Source: UBA7657 sp049653045 (GTDB lineage Bacteria; Pseudomonadota; Alphaproteobacteria; Micavibrionales; Micavibrionaceae). Taken from it: DNA of 16,476 nucleotides. The position numbers were made by a program, and so were the translations under genes. The stretch spans positions 1 through 16,476 of the forward strand of contig JBASFN010000106.1 in NCBI GenBank assembly GCA_049653045.1. The letters run 5' to 3'. Under the pieces are notes generated by a model. The model was given only the letters and a program-made list of their open reading frames with translations, ran no database searches and was not told where the DNA came from. Positions 7,596-13,731 of the stretch are shown here, in pieces; position 1 is the first letter of the stretch, and the number at the start of each line of letters is the position of its first letter.

Positions 7596-8557
7596 TCCCC
7601 GCGCCAAAAGGATGGGCTTTGATAGAGGTGGTCGCGCAGGACGGATCGACCCGCCAATACAGCCGTATTGAAAAAAACGGACAAATGGCGATCTTGATGG
7701 ATTGTTCGCATGGTGAAACACCGGGGCATAATTTTCAGGATTTTATCCGTTTATCAAAATGGCTGCGCGGGATTGGCCTTCATGCCCCGGAAATTTACGA
7801 GGAGGGCGACAGGTTTTTAATCGTCGAGGATTTTGGCAATTTATCTTTCAAAAAAGCAATTACGCCCGAAAATGCTGAGGATCTTTATATGCTGGCTGCC
7901 GATGTTCTCGCGCATATCCAGAAGCAAAAAGAAATCCCCGTTCTTCCGGATTATTATGATAGCAATGTCCATAAGGGGCATCGCCGTGTGATCGACTGGT
8001 ATGTCCCCTGTATCCGCCAGAAAAAAAATCAGGATGGTCTGATCGGCGAATACCACGCCGCATGGCGGGAGATTGAAAAACAAATGCCGCCTTGTCCGCA
8101 AGGCTTCGTTCACGCGGATTATCACGTTGAAAATCTGATGTTCCTGCCGCAGGAAAAAGGGATCATGCGGTGTGGTATTATCGATTTTCAGGGCGCGATG
8201 CGGGGGCCTTTGCCCTATGATCTTGGGAATCTTCTCTGGGATGCCCGCGCCGACCTATCGCAAGACATCAGAAAAGAGATACTGGGCGGCTATGCTGAGG
8301 ATTTCCGGCTGTGGACGCGCATTCTCGCCCTGCAATTTCATTGCCGGGTGATTGGCCAGTTTATAAAAATGGCGGCCAAAGACCATAAAACCGGGTATTT
8401 GCAGTATATTCCCCGTGTTCAGAATTATATTAAGGCTGCGCTGGCCTATGAGGAATTGAAGCCCTTGCGGCTGTTTTTTTCGGATAACGGTATTGCCTTT
8501 GATGACAGGCCGACACTGGAAAATATCAGGAATTTGGTTGCTCCGGATGCGTTTTAG
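7592..8557 (+). CDS. APH/choline-kinase-fold phosphotransferase, AmgK-like
   Basis: A 321-residue kinase of the aminoglycoside phosphotransferase fold. The catalytic loop is H-A-D-Y-H-V-E-N (H174, D176, N181), and the metal-binding segment is I-I-D-F-Q-G-A (D198) followed by G-P-L-P-Y-D-L-G-N-L-L. The N-terminus has a short G-S-T-R-Q-Y-S-R nucleotide-loop region and I-L-M-D-C. These match the AmgK branch, anomeric kinases for N-acetylmuramate/N-acetylglucosamine in peptidoglycan recycling, better than resistance enzymes. However, the usual partners murU and tsaE are not beside it, so the substrate is inferred only. The GTG start overlaps the preceding stop, with no strong Shine-Dalgarno, so translation probably depends on coupling. 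Its 3' end overlaps the convergent ligase-like gene by 32 nt. Confidence 0.83.
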   Translation: MIPAPKGWALIEVVAQDGSTRQYSRIEKNGQMAILMDCSHGETPGHNFQDFIRLSKWLRGIGLHAPEIYEEGDRFLIVEDFGNLSFKKAITPENAEDLYMLAADVLAHIQKQKEIPVLPDYYDSNVHKGHRRVIDWYVPCIRQKKNQDGLIGEYHAAWREIEKQMPPCPQGFVHADYHVENLMFLPQEKGIMRCGIIDFQGAMRGPLPYDLGNLLWDARADLSQDIRKEILGGYAEDFRLWTRILALQFHCRVIGQFIKMAAKDHKTGYLQYIPRVQNYIKAALAYEELKPLRLFFSDNGIAFDDRPTLENIRNLVAPDAF

Positions 8558-9827
8558 GAATTGCTAACGCAAGGCCAAGAATAAACCATAGAAATCGCGT
8601 GTAGAGAAGTTCGTGCAAAAGAGAAAATATAACGAAGAAGATCAAGGTAAAGAAAACAGATAGGGAAAAAATATTGTTAGGACTTTTGAAGCTATGAATA
8701 TCTCGTTTTAGAGTTAGAGCCATAGTAAAAGCTGACCAAAGAAAAACGCCAAAACCGATAAGGCCGGTCTCTGTTAAAAGCCAAAGTCCTGTATTGTCTA
8801 TAATGTCGATTTTTTTACCCGAGGTCTTTTCCTGAAAGTATAGTGCTGAGCCAAGTCCGCTTCCTTGGAACGGGTATTGCTTTATAAGGTCAATGGAACC
8901 TTTGATAATCTGAATTCTTTGGGCGTTGCCATTTGCCTCGGCATATTTTGCAGCATCGTGATCATCGGGATTTTCTACATAGGCATAAAAATTTTCCATG
9001 GATTTTAATGAAACCGTTGAAAAATAATTTTTTTGATTGTTGCTGAACGCTATGAAAAACAAAAAAAATCCAATCGCTATAGAGGGGAGAATAATTTTTA
9101 AAAATTTATTCCAGTCAAAGAGCGCGGCAATTGGCGCAAGGACAAGGCAACATATCCAAAGCGTTCTTGATCCGTTAAATAAAACAAGAATAGGAAAAAT
9201 AATCCAGAAAATATTTTGCCATAAATTCTTGTTTTTTAATGGTTTGCAAGTGGTTGCAAAGGATGCCGCGCACATAAGAAGAAACGCAAAAGCATTCCGG
9301 TTGTCCATGATTCCCCTGATAGGCTCCCACCCTTCTCTTAGACCTATATTAAAATCAAATCCCATTAAAAACTGATTGAAAATTTCGATGCTGGCAACGC
9401 TTATAAAAAACCCTAAAAAAATTCGTACAAAGACGGGCAGGGCGCGGTCACGGTAATTTGTCGCCAGCCATGCCCCTGCACCAAGATAAGCAAGCAGTAC
9501 AAACCAGCCGCAGAATTTATTCGTAAATGCCCACTGGCTGAGCGATCCTTGAACCAGATAACCGTTTATCAGCGCCCCAACCATGACAATACTCATCAGT
9601 ATAGGTGCTGCCCATCCGAACGGTTTTTTCCATTGAGGCCACGCGCTGCGATGAAGAAGGAGGCTGGACGCAATGATCATTCCGGCTATGGGGATAAGAA
9701 AGTCAGAAGCACTGACGCGCAATCCTTCATAATTGTCGCTTTTGAAAAAGGTCAGTTGTACCTGAAGGCTAACGGCAAATAGCGCGGCCATGACCTCTGG
9801 TAAGGCAAATTTTTTAGCTGAGAACAT
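8526..9827 (-). CDS. O-antigen ligase/polymerase-like membrane protein
   Basis: A 433-residue polytopic inner-membrane protein with about ten to twelve hydrophobic segments. It has one large hydrophilic loop (about 263-345), probably periplasmic, containing Q-G-S-G-L-G-S-A-L-Y (321-330) and D-N-T-G-L-W-L-L-T-E-T-G-L-I-G-F-G (344-360). With N-G-S-R-T-L-W (218-224), this is the layout of the Wzy_C/WaaL superfamily, which joins or polymerises lipid-linked glycans. Ligase and polymerase cannot be told apart by reading. I chose ATG 9827, with AAGG six bases upstream; a TTG just before it (9830) is the alternative. It overlaps the flippase-like gene by 14 nt and is co-transcribed after it. Base use is far more A/T-rich than in neighbours: 9181-9240 has only 12 G/C in 60, which hints at transfer. 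Confidence 0.78.
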   Translation of the reverse strand: MFSAKKFALPEVMAALFAVSLQVQLTFFKSDNYEGLRVSASDFLIPIAGMIIASSLLLHRSAWPQWKKPFGWAAPILMSIVMVGALINGYLVQGSLSQWAFTNKFCGWFVLLAYLGAGAWLATNYRDRALPVFVRIFLGFFISVASIEIFNQFLMGFDFNIGLREGWEPIRGIMDNRNAFAFLLMCAASFATTCKPLKNKNLWQNIFWIIFPILVLFNGSRTLWICCLVLAPIAALFDWNKFLKIILPSIAIGFFLFFIAFSNNQKNYFSTVSLKSMENFYAYVENPDDHDAAKYAEANGNAQRIQIIKGSIDLIKQYPFQGSGLGSALYFQEKTSGKKIDIIDNTGLWLLTETGLIGFGVFLWSAFTMALTLKRDIHSFKSPNNIFSLSVFFTLIFFVIFSLLHELLYTRFLWFILGLALAIPKTHPEQPNS

Positions 9828-10785
9828 CAACTGCCTTAAATTTTTTTTTCAGTCTCCAGGTTTTCAAGGCGGTCTGAGTGTGACTGCTCATAAAGGCCGG
9901 TATCCCTAGAATAGCTGAGATCAGCATACTGATAAGCCCAATCTGGATTGACGCTGTAAATGCTGCCGATGAAGACATTCCGATCAGGCTAAGGCCATAG
10001 ACAAATGCTCCTTCGCGGATTCCCCATCCGGCATAGCCTATCGGTAATGCAGCAATTAGGGCGATGCCGGGGATAACTGCCATAAACTGAAAAAATGAAA
10101 ACTCCGCCCCAAGGGAATGAATCAGGACATAAACGGCGGCAAAATACATCAACTGTCCGGCAAGAGAAATGCCAATAACCCTCCCAAGACGAATCGGATC
10201 GGTCAGCAGCGTGCGGAGATATTTAAAGCAGACGGTTATTCTTCGGTCATAGAAAATAATCGCCCGACGCTTTTTATAAAGTAAACTGAGAACGAAGAGG
10301 CCTACAATGCTTACCCCCCCCAAGATAATTGCTATACGTGTCATCTCGTTCGGGAATAGCTCCCACAGAAAGGGTGCACAGGCAAGAGCCAGAAGCACTA
10401 ATGCGACCAATGTCATGCCCCGATCTATAATCGTTGCGGCGAGGGATTTCACAAACGGAACTTCGCAACTCATGGTTAGGCCGATCCGGCTGATGATCCC
10501 CCCGAGCGAGGTGATAAAAATATAATTGGCCAGTTGGCTGATGGAAATGATTCGTAGGGAGGTCGCATAGGTGATGGGCTTTGGGTTGGCTGTATTAACC
10601 AAAATCTCCCAGCGTATTGCCAGTGCGGCAATCTGAATAAATAGAAAAAACAGCGCGTAAGCCCACGAAACTGGGTGAATGTTGTTGGTCAATGATTTGA
10701 TTTGATCCCCGTCGATTTCAAACGCCAGCAGTGCCAGCAGCGCGATAGAGACGGTGAGTTTTGCCAGTAATGATTTATGCTTCAT
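9814..10785 (-). CDS. LPG-synthase-TM / flippase-like membrane protein (UPF0104 type)
   Basis: A 323-residue integral membrane protein with roughly eight hydrophobic segments, starting with residues 8-22. The family signature is seen in N-Y-I-F-I-T-S-L-G-G-I-I-S-R-I-G (87-102), I-I-D-R-G-M-T-L (119-126) and L-P-I-G-Y-A-G-W-G-I-R-E-G-A-F (247-261). Relatives include the N-terminal flippase part of MprF and AglD-like proteins, which act on lipid-linked molecules at the membrane. This protein has no C-terminal aminoacyltransferase domain, so it is not a lysyl-phosphatidylglycerol synthase. The C-terminus is basic (R-L-K-K-K-F-K). The start ATG 10785 has only a weak GGA upstream. It heads a two-gene operon with the O-antigen-ligase-like gene, suggesting a role in surface glycan or glycolipid export. 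Confidence 0.82.
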   Translation of the reverse strand: MKHKSLLAKLTVSIALLALLAFEIDGDQIKSLTNNIHPVSWAYALFFLFIQIAALAIRWEILVNTANPKPITYATSLRIISISQLANYIFITSLGGIISRIGLTMSCEVPFVKSLAATIIDRGMTLVALVLLALACAPFLWELFPNEMTRIAIILGGVSIVGLFVLSLLYKKRRAIIFYDRRITVCFKYLRTLLTDPIRLGRVIGISLAGQLMYFAAVYVLIHSLGAEFSFFQFMAVIPGIALIAALPIGYAGWGIREGAFVYGLSLIGMSSSAAFTASIQIGLISMLISAILGIPAFMSSHTQTALKTWRLKKKFKAVDVLS

Positions 10786-10870
10786 GGTCTATCCGGAGTT
10801 CTTAGCACGGTTTTAAGGGGTTAAGACACTGACAACAAGACTTTTGCGTGAAATATTAACAAGGGGCTGC

Positions 10871-10899
10871 TTGATTCGGTATTTTCTTTGTCTTATGCT
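10871..10899 (+). promoter_or_regulatory. Candidate sigma70-type promoter for aspartate aminotransferase
   Basis: TTGATT (10871-10876) and TATGCT (10894-10899) are spaced by 17 nt. The expected start near 10906 gives a leader of about 23 nt that contains the ribosome-binding site GGAGA (10919-10923), five bases before the ATG at 10929. The gap back to the divergent membrane operon (10786-10870) shows no other convincing element. I could not find a good opposite-strand promoter there. Confidence 0.6.
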
Positions 10900-10928
10900 G
10901 CGCCGATTTTATATAACTGGAGAATAGC

Positions 10929-12149
10929 ATGTCACTCGTTGCCAATCGACTCAGCCGTATTAAACCCTCGCCCACGCTTGCTGCTACGAATAAGGCGGCG
11001 GAATTGAAGGCGGCTGGAAAAGACGTGATTGGCTTGTCTGCGGGCGAGCCGGATTTCGATACGCCCGACTACATCAAGGAAGCGGCTCATGCGGCAATCC
11101 GGAACAACAAGACGCGCTATACGGCGGTGGATGGTACGCCTGAATTAAAGGATGCCATTATCGGTAAATTCAAGCGCGACAATAATCTTGTTTACAAACG
11201 CGATCAGGTCACGGTCGGCACGGGTGGCAAGCAGGTGCTTTATAATGCGCTGATGGCTTCGCTCAATCCGGGTGATGAAGTGATTATTCCTGCGCCATAC
11301 TGGGTGTCTTATCCCGACATGGTGTTGCTGGCTGAAGGCACGCCCGTTTTCGTTTCTTGTTCTCAGGATAATAAATTCAAGCTCCGTGCCGCCGATTTGG
11401 AAAAGGCGATTACGAAGAAAACGAAATGGATCATCCTGAATTCCCCCTCAAACCCGAGCGGCGCGGCCTATACATGGGATGAGATGAAAGAGATTACCGA
11501 TGTCCTGAAGCGTCATCCGCATGTCTATGTAATGACCGACGATATGTATGAGCATATTGTTTATGATGGATTTAAATTTTGCACGCCCGCCGAGGTGGAG
11601 CCGGAATTATATGACCGGACATTCACCGTTAATGGCGTGTCGAAGTCTTATTCCATGACCGGCTGGCGGATTGGTTACGGCGCGGGGCCGTCGGCGTTGA
11701 TTAAGGCAATCGGCATTATCCAAAGCCAGAGTACGTCGAATCCCTCGTCTATCTCTCAGGAGGCCTCGGTTGCCGCGCTGAATGGCGATCATTCATTCCT
11801 TAAAGCCCGTAACGAAAGCTTTAAAAAACGCCGTGATCTTGTGGTGGGCATGTTAAACGCCGCCGAGGGGATTGAGTGCCTGACACCGGAGGGTGCGTTC
11901 TATGTGTATCCGTCTTGCGCGGGCGTGATCGGCAAAACAACGCCGGACGGCAAGATAATCGGCAGTGATGAGGATTTTATCAACTTTCTGCTGGAATCCG
12001 AAGGTGTCGCCTGCGTGCAGGGTGCGGCATTCGGTTTGTCGCCTAATTTCCGGATTTCCTACGCCACTTCGGAAAAGGTGTTAGAGGAAGCCTGCAAACG
12101 CATCCAGCGTTTCTGCTCATCCCTTCAGGGCAAGGCCAAGGCGGCGTAG
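10929..12149 (+). CDS. aatA: Aspartate aminotransferase, class I/II PLP enzyme
   Basis: A 406-residue fold-type I aminotransferase of the Ib group typical of alphaproteobacteria. It interconverts aspartate plus 2-oxoglutarate and oxaloacetate plus glutamate in the cytoplasm, and some relatives also use aromatic substrates or prephenate. Visible features are the N-terminal G-L-S-A-G-E-P-D-F-D-T-P, the substrate and cofactor loop N-S-P-S-N-P-S-G-A, the PLP-binding lysine K239 in V-S-K-S-Y-S-M-T-G-W-R-I-G-Y, and the carboxylate-binding R375 in F-R-I-S-Y-A-T-S. The length is normal and all key residues are present. The start is firm, with GGAGA five bases before the ATG. It stands alone behind its own promoter, and 11 nt past its stop begins the second palindromic repeat, which may form the 3' hairpin of its message. 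Confidence 0.95.
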   Translation: MSLVANRLSRIKPSPTLAATNKAAELKAAGKDVIGLSAGEPDFDTPDYIKEAAHAAIRNNKTRYTAVDGTPELKDAIIGKFKRDNNLVYKRDQVTVGTGGKQVLYNALMASLNPGDEVIIPAPYWVSYPDMVLLAEGTPVFVSCSQDNKFKLRAADLEKAITKKTKWIILNSPSNPSGAAYTWDEMKEITDVLKRHPHVYVMTDDMYEHIVYDGFKFCTPAEVEPELYDRTFTVNGVSKSYSMTGWRIGYGAGPSALIKAIGIIQSQSTSNPSSISQEASVAALNGDHSFLKARNESFKKRRDLVVGMLNAAEGIECLTPEGAFYVYPSCAGVIGKTTPDGKIIGSDEDFINFLLESEGVACVQGAAFGLSPNFRISYATSEKVLEEACKRIQRFCSSLQGKAKAA

Positions 12150-12160
12150 GTCGCAATCGT

Positions 12161-12220
12161 TGTCATGTTGAGCGTAGCGAAACATCCCGGCGGGATCCTT
12201 CGCTGGTGCTCAGGATGACA
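12161..12220 (-). repeat. Palindromic dispersed repeat, copy 2, over the patatin gene stop
   Basis: A 60-bp copy of the 7070-7128 element in the opposite orientation. The minus strand reads TGTCATCCTGAG, then the same core GGATCCCGCCGGGAT, and ends CTCAACATGACA. The TGA in its first arm is the stop of the minus-strand patatin gene, and the other end lies 11 nt past the stop of the aminotransferase. It thus fills the gap between two convergent genes, where a hairpin read from either side could act as a shared 3' end. Confidence 0.85.
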
Positions 12221-13436
12221 GTCTTTTTTTGATTTTTGAAAACAACCCCGTTCTCTCCTTCTGCCTTCTCTGTCTGTTATCCCGGTTCTGGACGAGGAGG
12301 TGGCAGATGTCATCCAGCTTTGATTTGTTCTCCTCCATCATGCCTTCGGCGAAATGCTGAAGTTTTTGCAGGTTTTCGGGGCTGGCATCGTCGATCTGGG
12401 TGCTGGGCATTCTTGAATCGACGGTATCGGGAAGCATCGATTTGTTAAAGGTAAAAACATTGTCTTTCATATCTTGCGCGAAGCTTTCGATCAGCGCGGT
12501 TTCAGAGGCGTGAAACAGGATGTTAATCAGGGGCAGGTCATTGGTTGGGTCAACAACACCGAGGCCGCCGAAGCTGTTCCAATCGTCTTTTTTGAACGAG
12601 CGTAGTGTATGCCCCGTGCCGAGAACGATCATGGAGAGTTTTGACCCTTCCGGCACATGCTGACGGATTGCGCCGTGATAGCTGATGCAGGGATTGTCAA
12701 AAATACTGCCGTCGATTCCGGCGTATTCGATTCTTTTCTTGTGATTGCGGCCATAGACAACCTCGAAATTATGGCATGGAAAAAAGGTCGGCGCGGCGCA
12801 GCTTGCAAGAATGGCATCATAAAGGGAAACATCGGGCGTTGGGTATAGGGATCGCCCCGTTTTGATGTTTTTCAGCCAGACAGAATAGCCGCCCTGATCG
12901 ACGAAGTTGTTTTTCGTGTGGACGGGCGCGTCATCGCTTTCATTGGCTTCCTCGACAACTTGTAAGGCGTTGCCGTCGAGATTGTAAACCGGGATGACGA
13001 GGCTGCGAAGTGTATCGGTCAGTTTTGCCTCGCCGTAAAGTGCCCTCAAACATTTGGCCAGATGATCGGGCGAATAATGCCCGTGATGCATCAGCTTTTT
13101 AAGCTGCCGGATTTTCATTGTCCGGTTGTTGAAATCATGTACGAACCCCCGGAATTCCCGGAAACGATCTCGCGGGAAAATATTGATCCCTTCACGTTCG
13201 TAGAAATGCACCATCTGCTGCGCCCGGTATTTGGGCAAAGCGGGATTGTCGGGCGAGGGCATATTGAGGGCGGCGTTTAAAATCGCGCTGGTGGATGGGC
13301 CGGTGAAAATATCAACCATATCCGTCATGGCCAAGCCGGTGATTTTTTCAATCCGCGCCATGATATGGGCGGGAACCAGTCCGCGCATGCCGCCGCCATA
13401 GTTAAAAATTGCAATCGTTGTTTTTGAGGAAGGCAT
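12210..13436 (-). CDS. Patatin-like phospholipase family protein
   Basis: A 408-residue patatin-fold hydrolase. The oxyanion-hole loop is N-Y-G-G-G-M-R-G (12-19). The nucleophile elbow reads G-P-S-T-S (46-50; S48 is the expected nucleophile) where patatins normally have G-x-S-x-G. The catalytic aspartate is D242 in I-D-G-S, following A-S-C-A-A-P-T-F-F-P (211-220). Patatins act as lipid acyl hydrolases, and some serve as effectors in anti-phage systems, but no CD-NTase or other partner gene lies near. The basic C-terminal tail ends K-K-R-L-S-S, with the last codons and stop supplied by the repeat. No signal peptide is seen. The start ATG 13436 is fixed by the GGG loop, but the sequence before it is CCTCCT, the complement of a Shine-Dalgarno, so its translation signal is unusual. 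A candidate terminated leader RNA lies 86 nt upstream. Confidence 0.85.
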   Translation of the reverse strand: MPSSKTTIAIFNYGGGMRGLVPAHIMARIEKITGLAMTDMVDIFTGPSTSAILNAALNMPSPDNPALPKYRAQQMVHFYEREGINIFPRDRFREFRGFVHDFNNRTMKIRQLKKLMHHGHYSPDHLAKCLRALYGEAKLTDTLRSLVIPVYNLDGNALQVVEEANESDDAPVHTKNNFVDQGGYSVWLKNIKTGRSLYPTPDVSLYDAILASCAAPTFFPCHNFEVVYGRNHKKRIEYAGIDGSIFDNPCISYHGAIRQHVPEGSKLSMIVLGTGHTLRSFKKDDWNSFGGLGVVDPTNDLPLINILFHASETALIESFAQDMKDNVFTFNKSMLPDTVDSRMPSTQIDDASPENLQKLQHFAEGMMEENKSKLDDICHLLVQNRDNRQRRQKERTGLFSKIKKRLSS

Positions 13437-13483
13437 AGGAGGTCTAAGCGGGGTAAGTTGTAAACGGTAAGAACTTTTTTCAG

Positions 13484-13497
13484 CTTATCACTTATCA
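13484..13497. repeat. Tandem 7-mer upstream of the patatin gene
   Basis: CTTATCA occurs twice head to tail (13484-13490 and 13491-13497), flanked by AGCT-like ends, 48-61 nt upstream of the patatin start. On the minus strand it reads TGATAAGTGATAAG. It could be an operator or be chance in an A/T-rich gap. Confidence 0.35.
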
Positions 13498-13521
13498 GCT
13501 TAAAACTGATCCGCTATTTGC

Positions 13522-13549
13522 AAAAAAAAACCGAGCCTCAAGGGCTCGG
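13522..13549 (-). terminator. Intrinsic terminator of the candidate RNA
   Basis: Read on the minus strand, CCGAGCC (13549-13543) and GGCTCGG (13537-13531) form a perfect 7-bp G/C-rich stem with a five-base loop, followed at once by nine T (13530-13522). It points leftwards, toward the patatin start 86 nt away, and no protein gene ends just before it. The LysR stop is 183 nt upstream. Confidence 0.88.
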
Positions 13550-13626
13550 CGAGTTGAACAGGGAGGTTTCACGTCTGGGAGACGTAGGATTCTTGCGAAC
13601 CCCTCGGCATCAGTGCGACACCGATG
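13522..13626 (-). ncRNA. Candidate structured small RNA or terminated leader, about 105 nt
   Basis: The minus strand can form four hairpins in a row. H1 is CATCGGTG-TCG-CACTGATG (13626-13608), beginning at the base where transcription is predicted to start. H2 is GGGTTC-GCAA-GAATCC (13602-13587) with a GNRA tetraloop. H3 is ACGTCT-CCC-AGACGT (13585-13571). H4 is the terminator (13549-13531 plus nine T). Between H3 and H4 a mostly unpaired stretch contains ACCTCCC (plus-strand GGGAGG at 13561-13566), and the H3 loop also exposes CTCCC. Such motifs can pair with ribosome-binding sites, as in several alphaproteobacterial sRNAs. No open frame of note lies inside. It could be a free trans-acting sRNA or a leader ending before the patatin gene. 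I could not match it to 6S, SRP, tmRNA or known alphaproteobacterial leader motifs. Confidence 0.68.
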
Positions 13627-13632
13627 TCTGAT

Positions 13633-13662
13633 TTTATATACCCACGCAGACATGCGAATCTA
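13633..13662 (-). promoter_or_regulatory. Candidate promoter of the small RNA
   Basis: The minus strand carries a strong -10, TATAAA (13638-13633) within TATATAAAAT. The -35 is weak: at an 18-nt spacing TAGATT (13662-13657) matches only half of the consensus, so an activator may be needed. The predicted start, about seven bases downstream, falls at 13626, the first base of hairpin H1. Confidence 0.45.
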
Positions 13663-13684
13663 CACTCAATTTATGATAGCAGTT

Positions 13685-13699
13685 ATGCATTTTTTGCAT
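13685..13699. repeat. Short inverted repeat upstream of the small RNA promoter
   Basis: ATGCA-TTTTT-TGCAT is a perfect 5-bp inverted repeat with a five-base spacer, 59-73 bp upstream of the predicted RNA start and just past the LysR stop. The spacing fits a regulator site, but the arms are short. Confidence 0.4.
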
Positions 13700-13711
13700 G
13701 GGGCGCAGTTT

Positions 13712-13726
13712 CGCATAAATTATGCG
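13712..13726. repeat. Perfect 15-bp palindrome downstream of the LysR gene
   Basis: CGCATAA-A-TTATGCG is a perfect 7-bp inverted repeat around one central base. It begins six bases past the LysR stop. No T-run follows on the minus strand (it continues AAACTG), so it is not a good terminator. A dimeric regulator could bind it, about 86-100 bp upstream of the candidate RNA start. Confidence 0.5.
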
Positions 13727-13731
13727 GGAGG

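Noticed and set aside
7173..7721. A 182-codon minus-strand frame across the small protein and kinase start
   Set aside because: It overlaps two better supported plus-strand genes with good starts and coupling; no domain was recognised.
9814..10785. Full MprF lysyl-phosphatidylglycerol synthase
   Set aside because: Only the membrane part is present; the C-terminal aminoacyltransferase domain is absent and the next gene is a ligase-like membrane protein.
10908..10916. TATATAAC as a second -10 box before the aminotransferase
   Set aside because: It would start transcription inside or after the Shine-Dalgarno and has no -35 at a proper distance; TTGATT-17-TATGCT is better.
12210..13436. Patatin as a CBASS-type (CapV) anti-phage effector
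   Set aside because: No CD-NTase, ubiquitin-like or other signalling partner lies on either side; its neighbours are an aminotransferase and a non-coding gap.
13587..13602. A tRNA T-arm-like GGGTTC...GAATCC
   Set aside because: The loop is GCAA with a 6-bp stem, not a seven-base T-loop on a 5-bp stem, and there are no acceptor, D or anticodon arms around it.
13522..13626. 6S RNA, SRP RNA or a tmRNA piece
   Set aside because: It is too short for 6S, has no GGAAGG/AGCA-type SRP loop, and no CCA acceptor end or tag reading frame.
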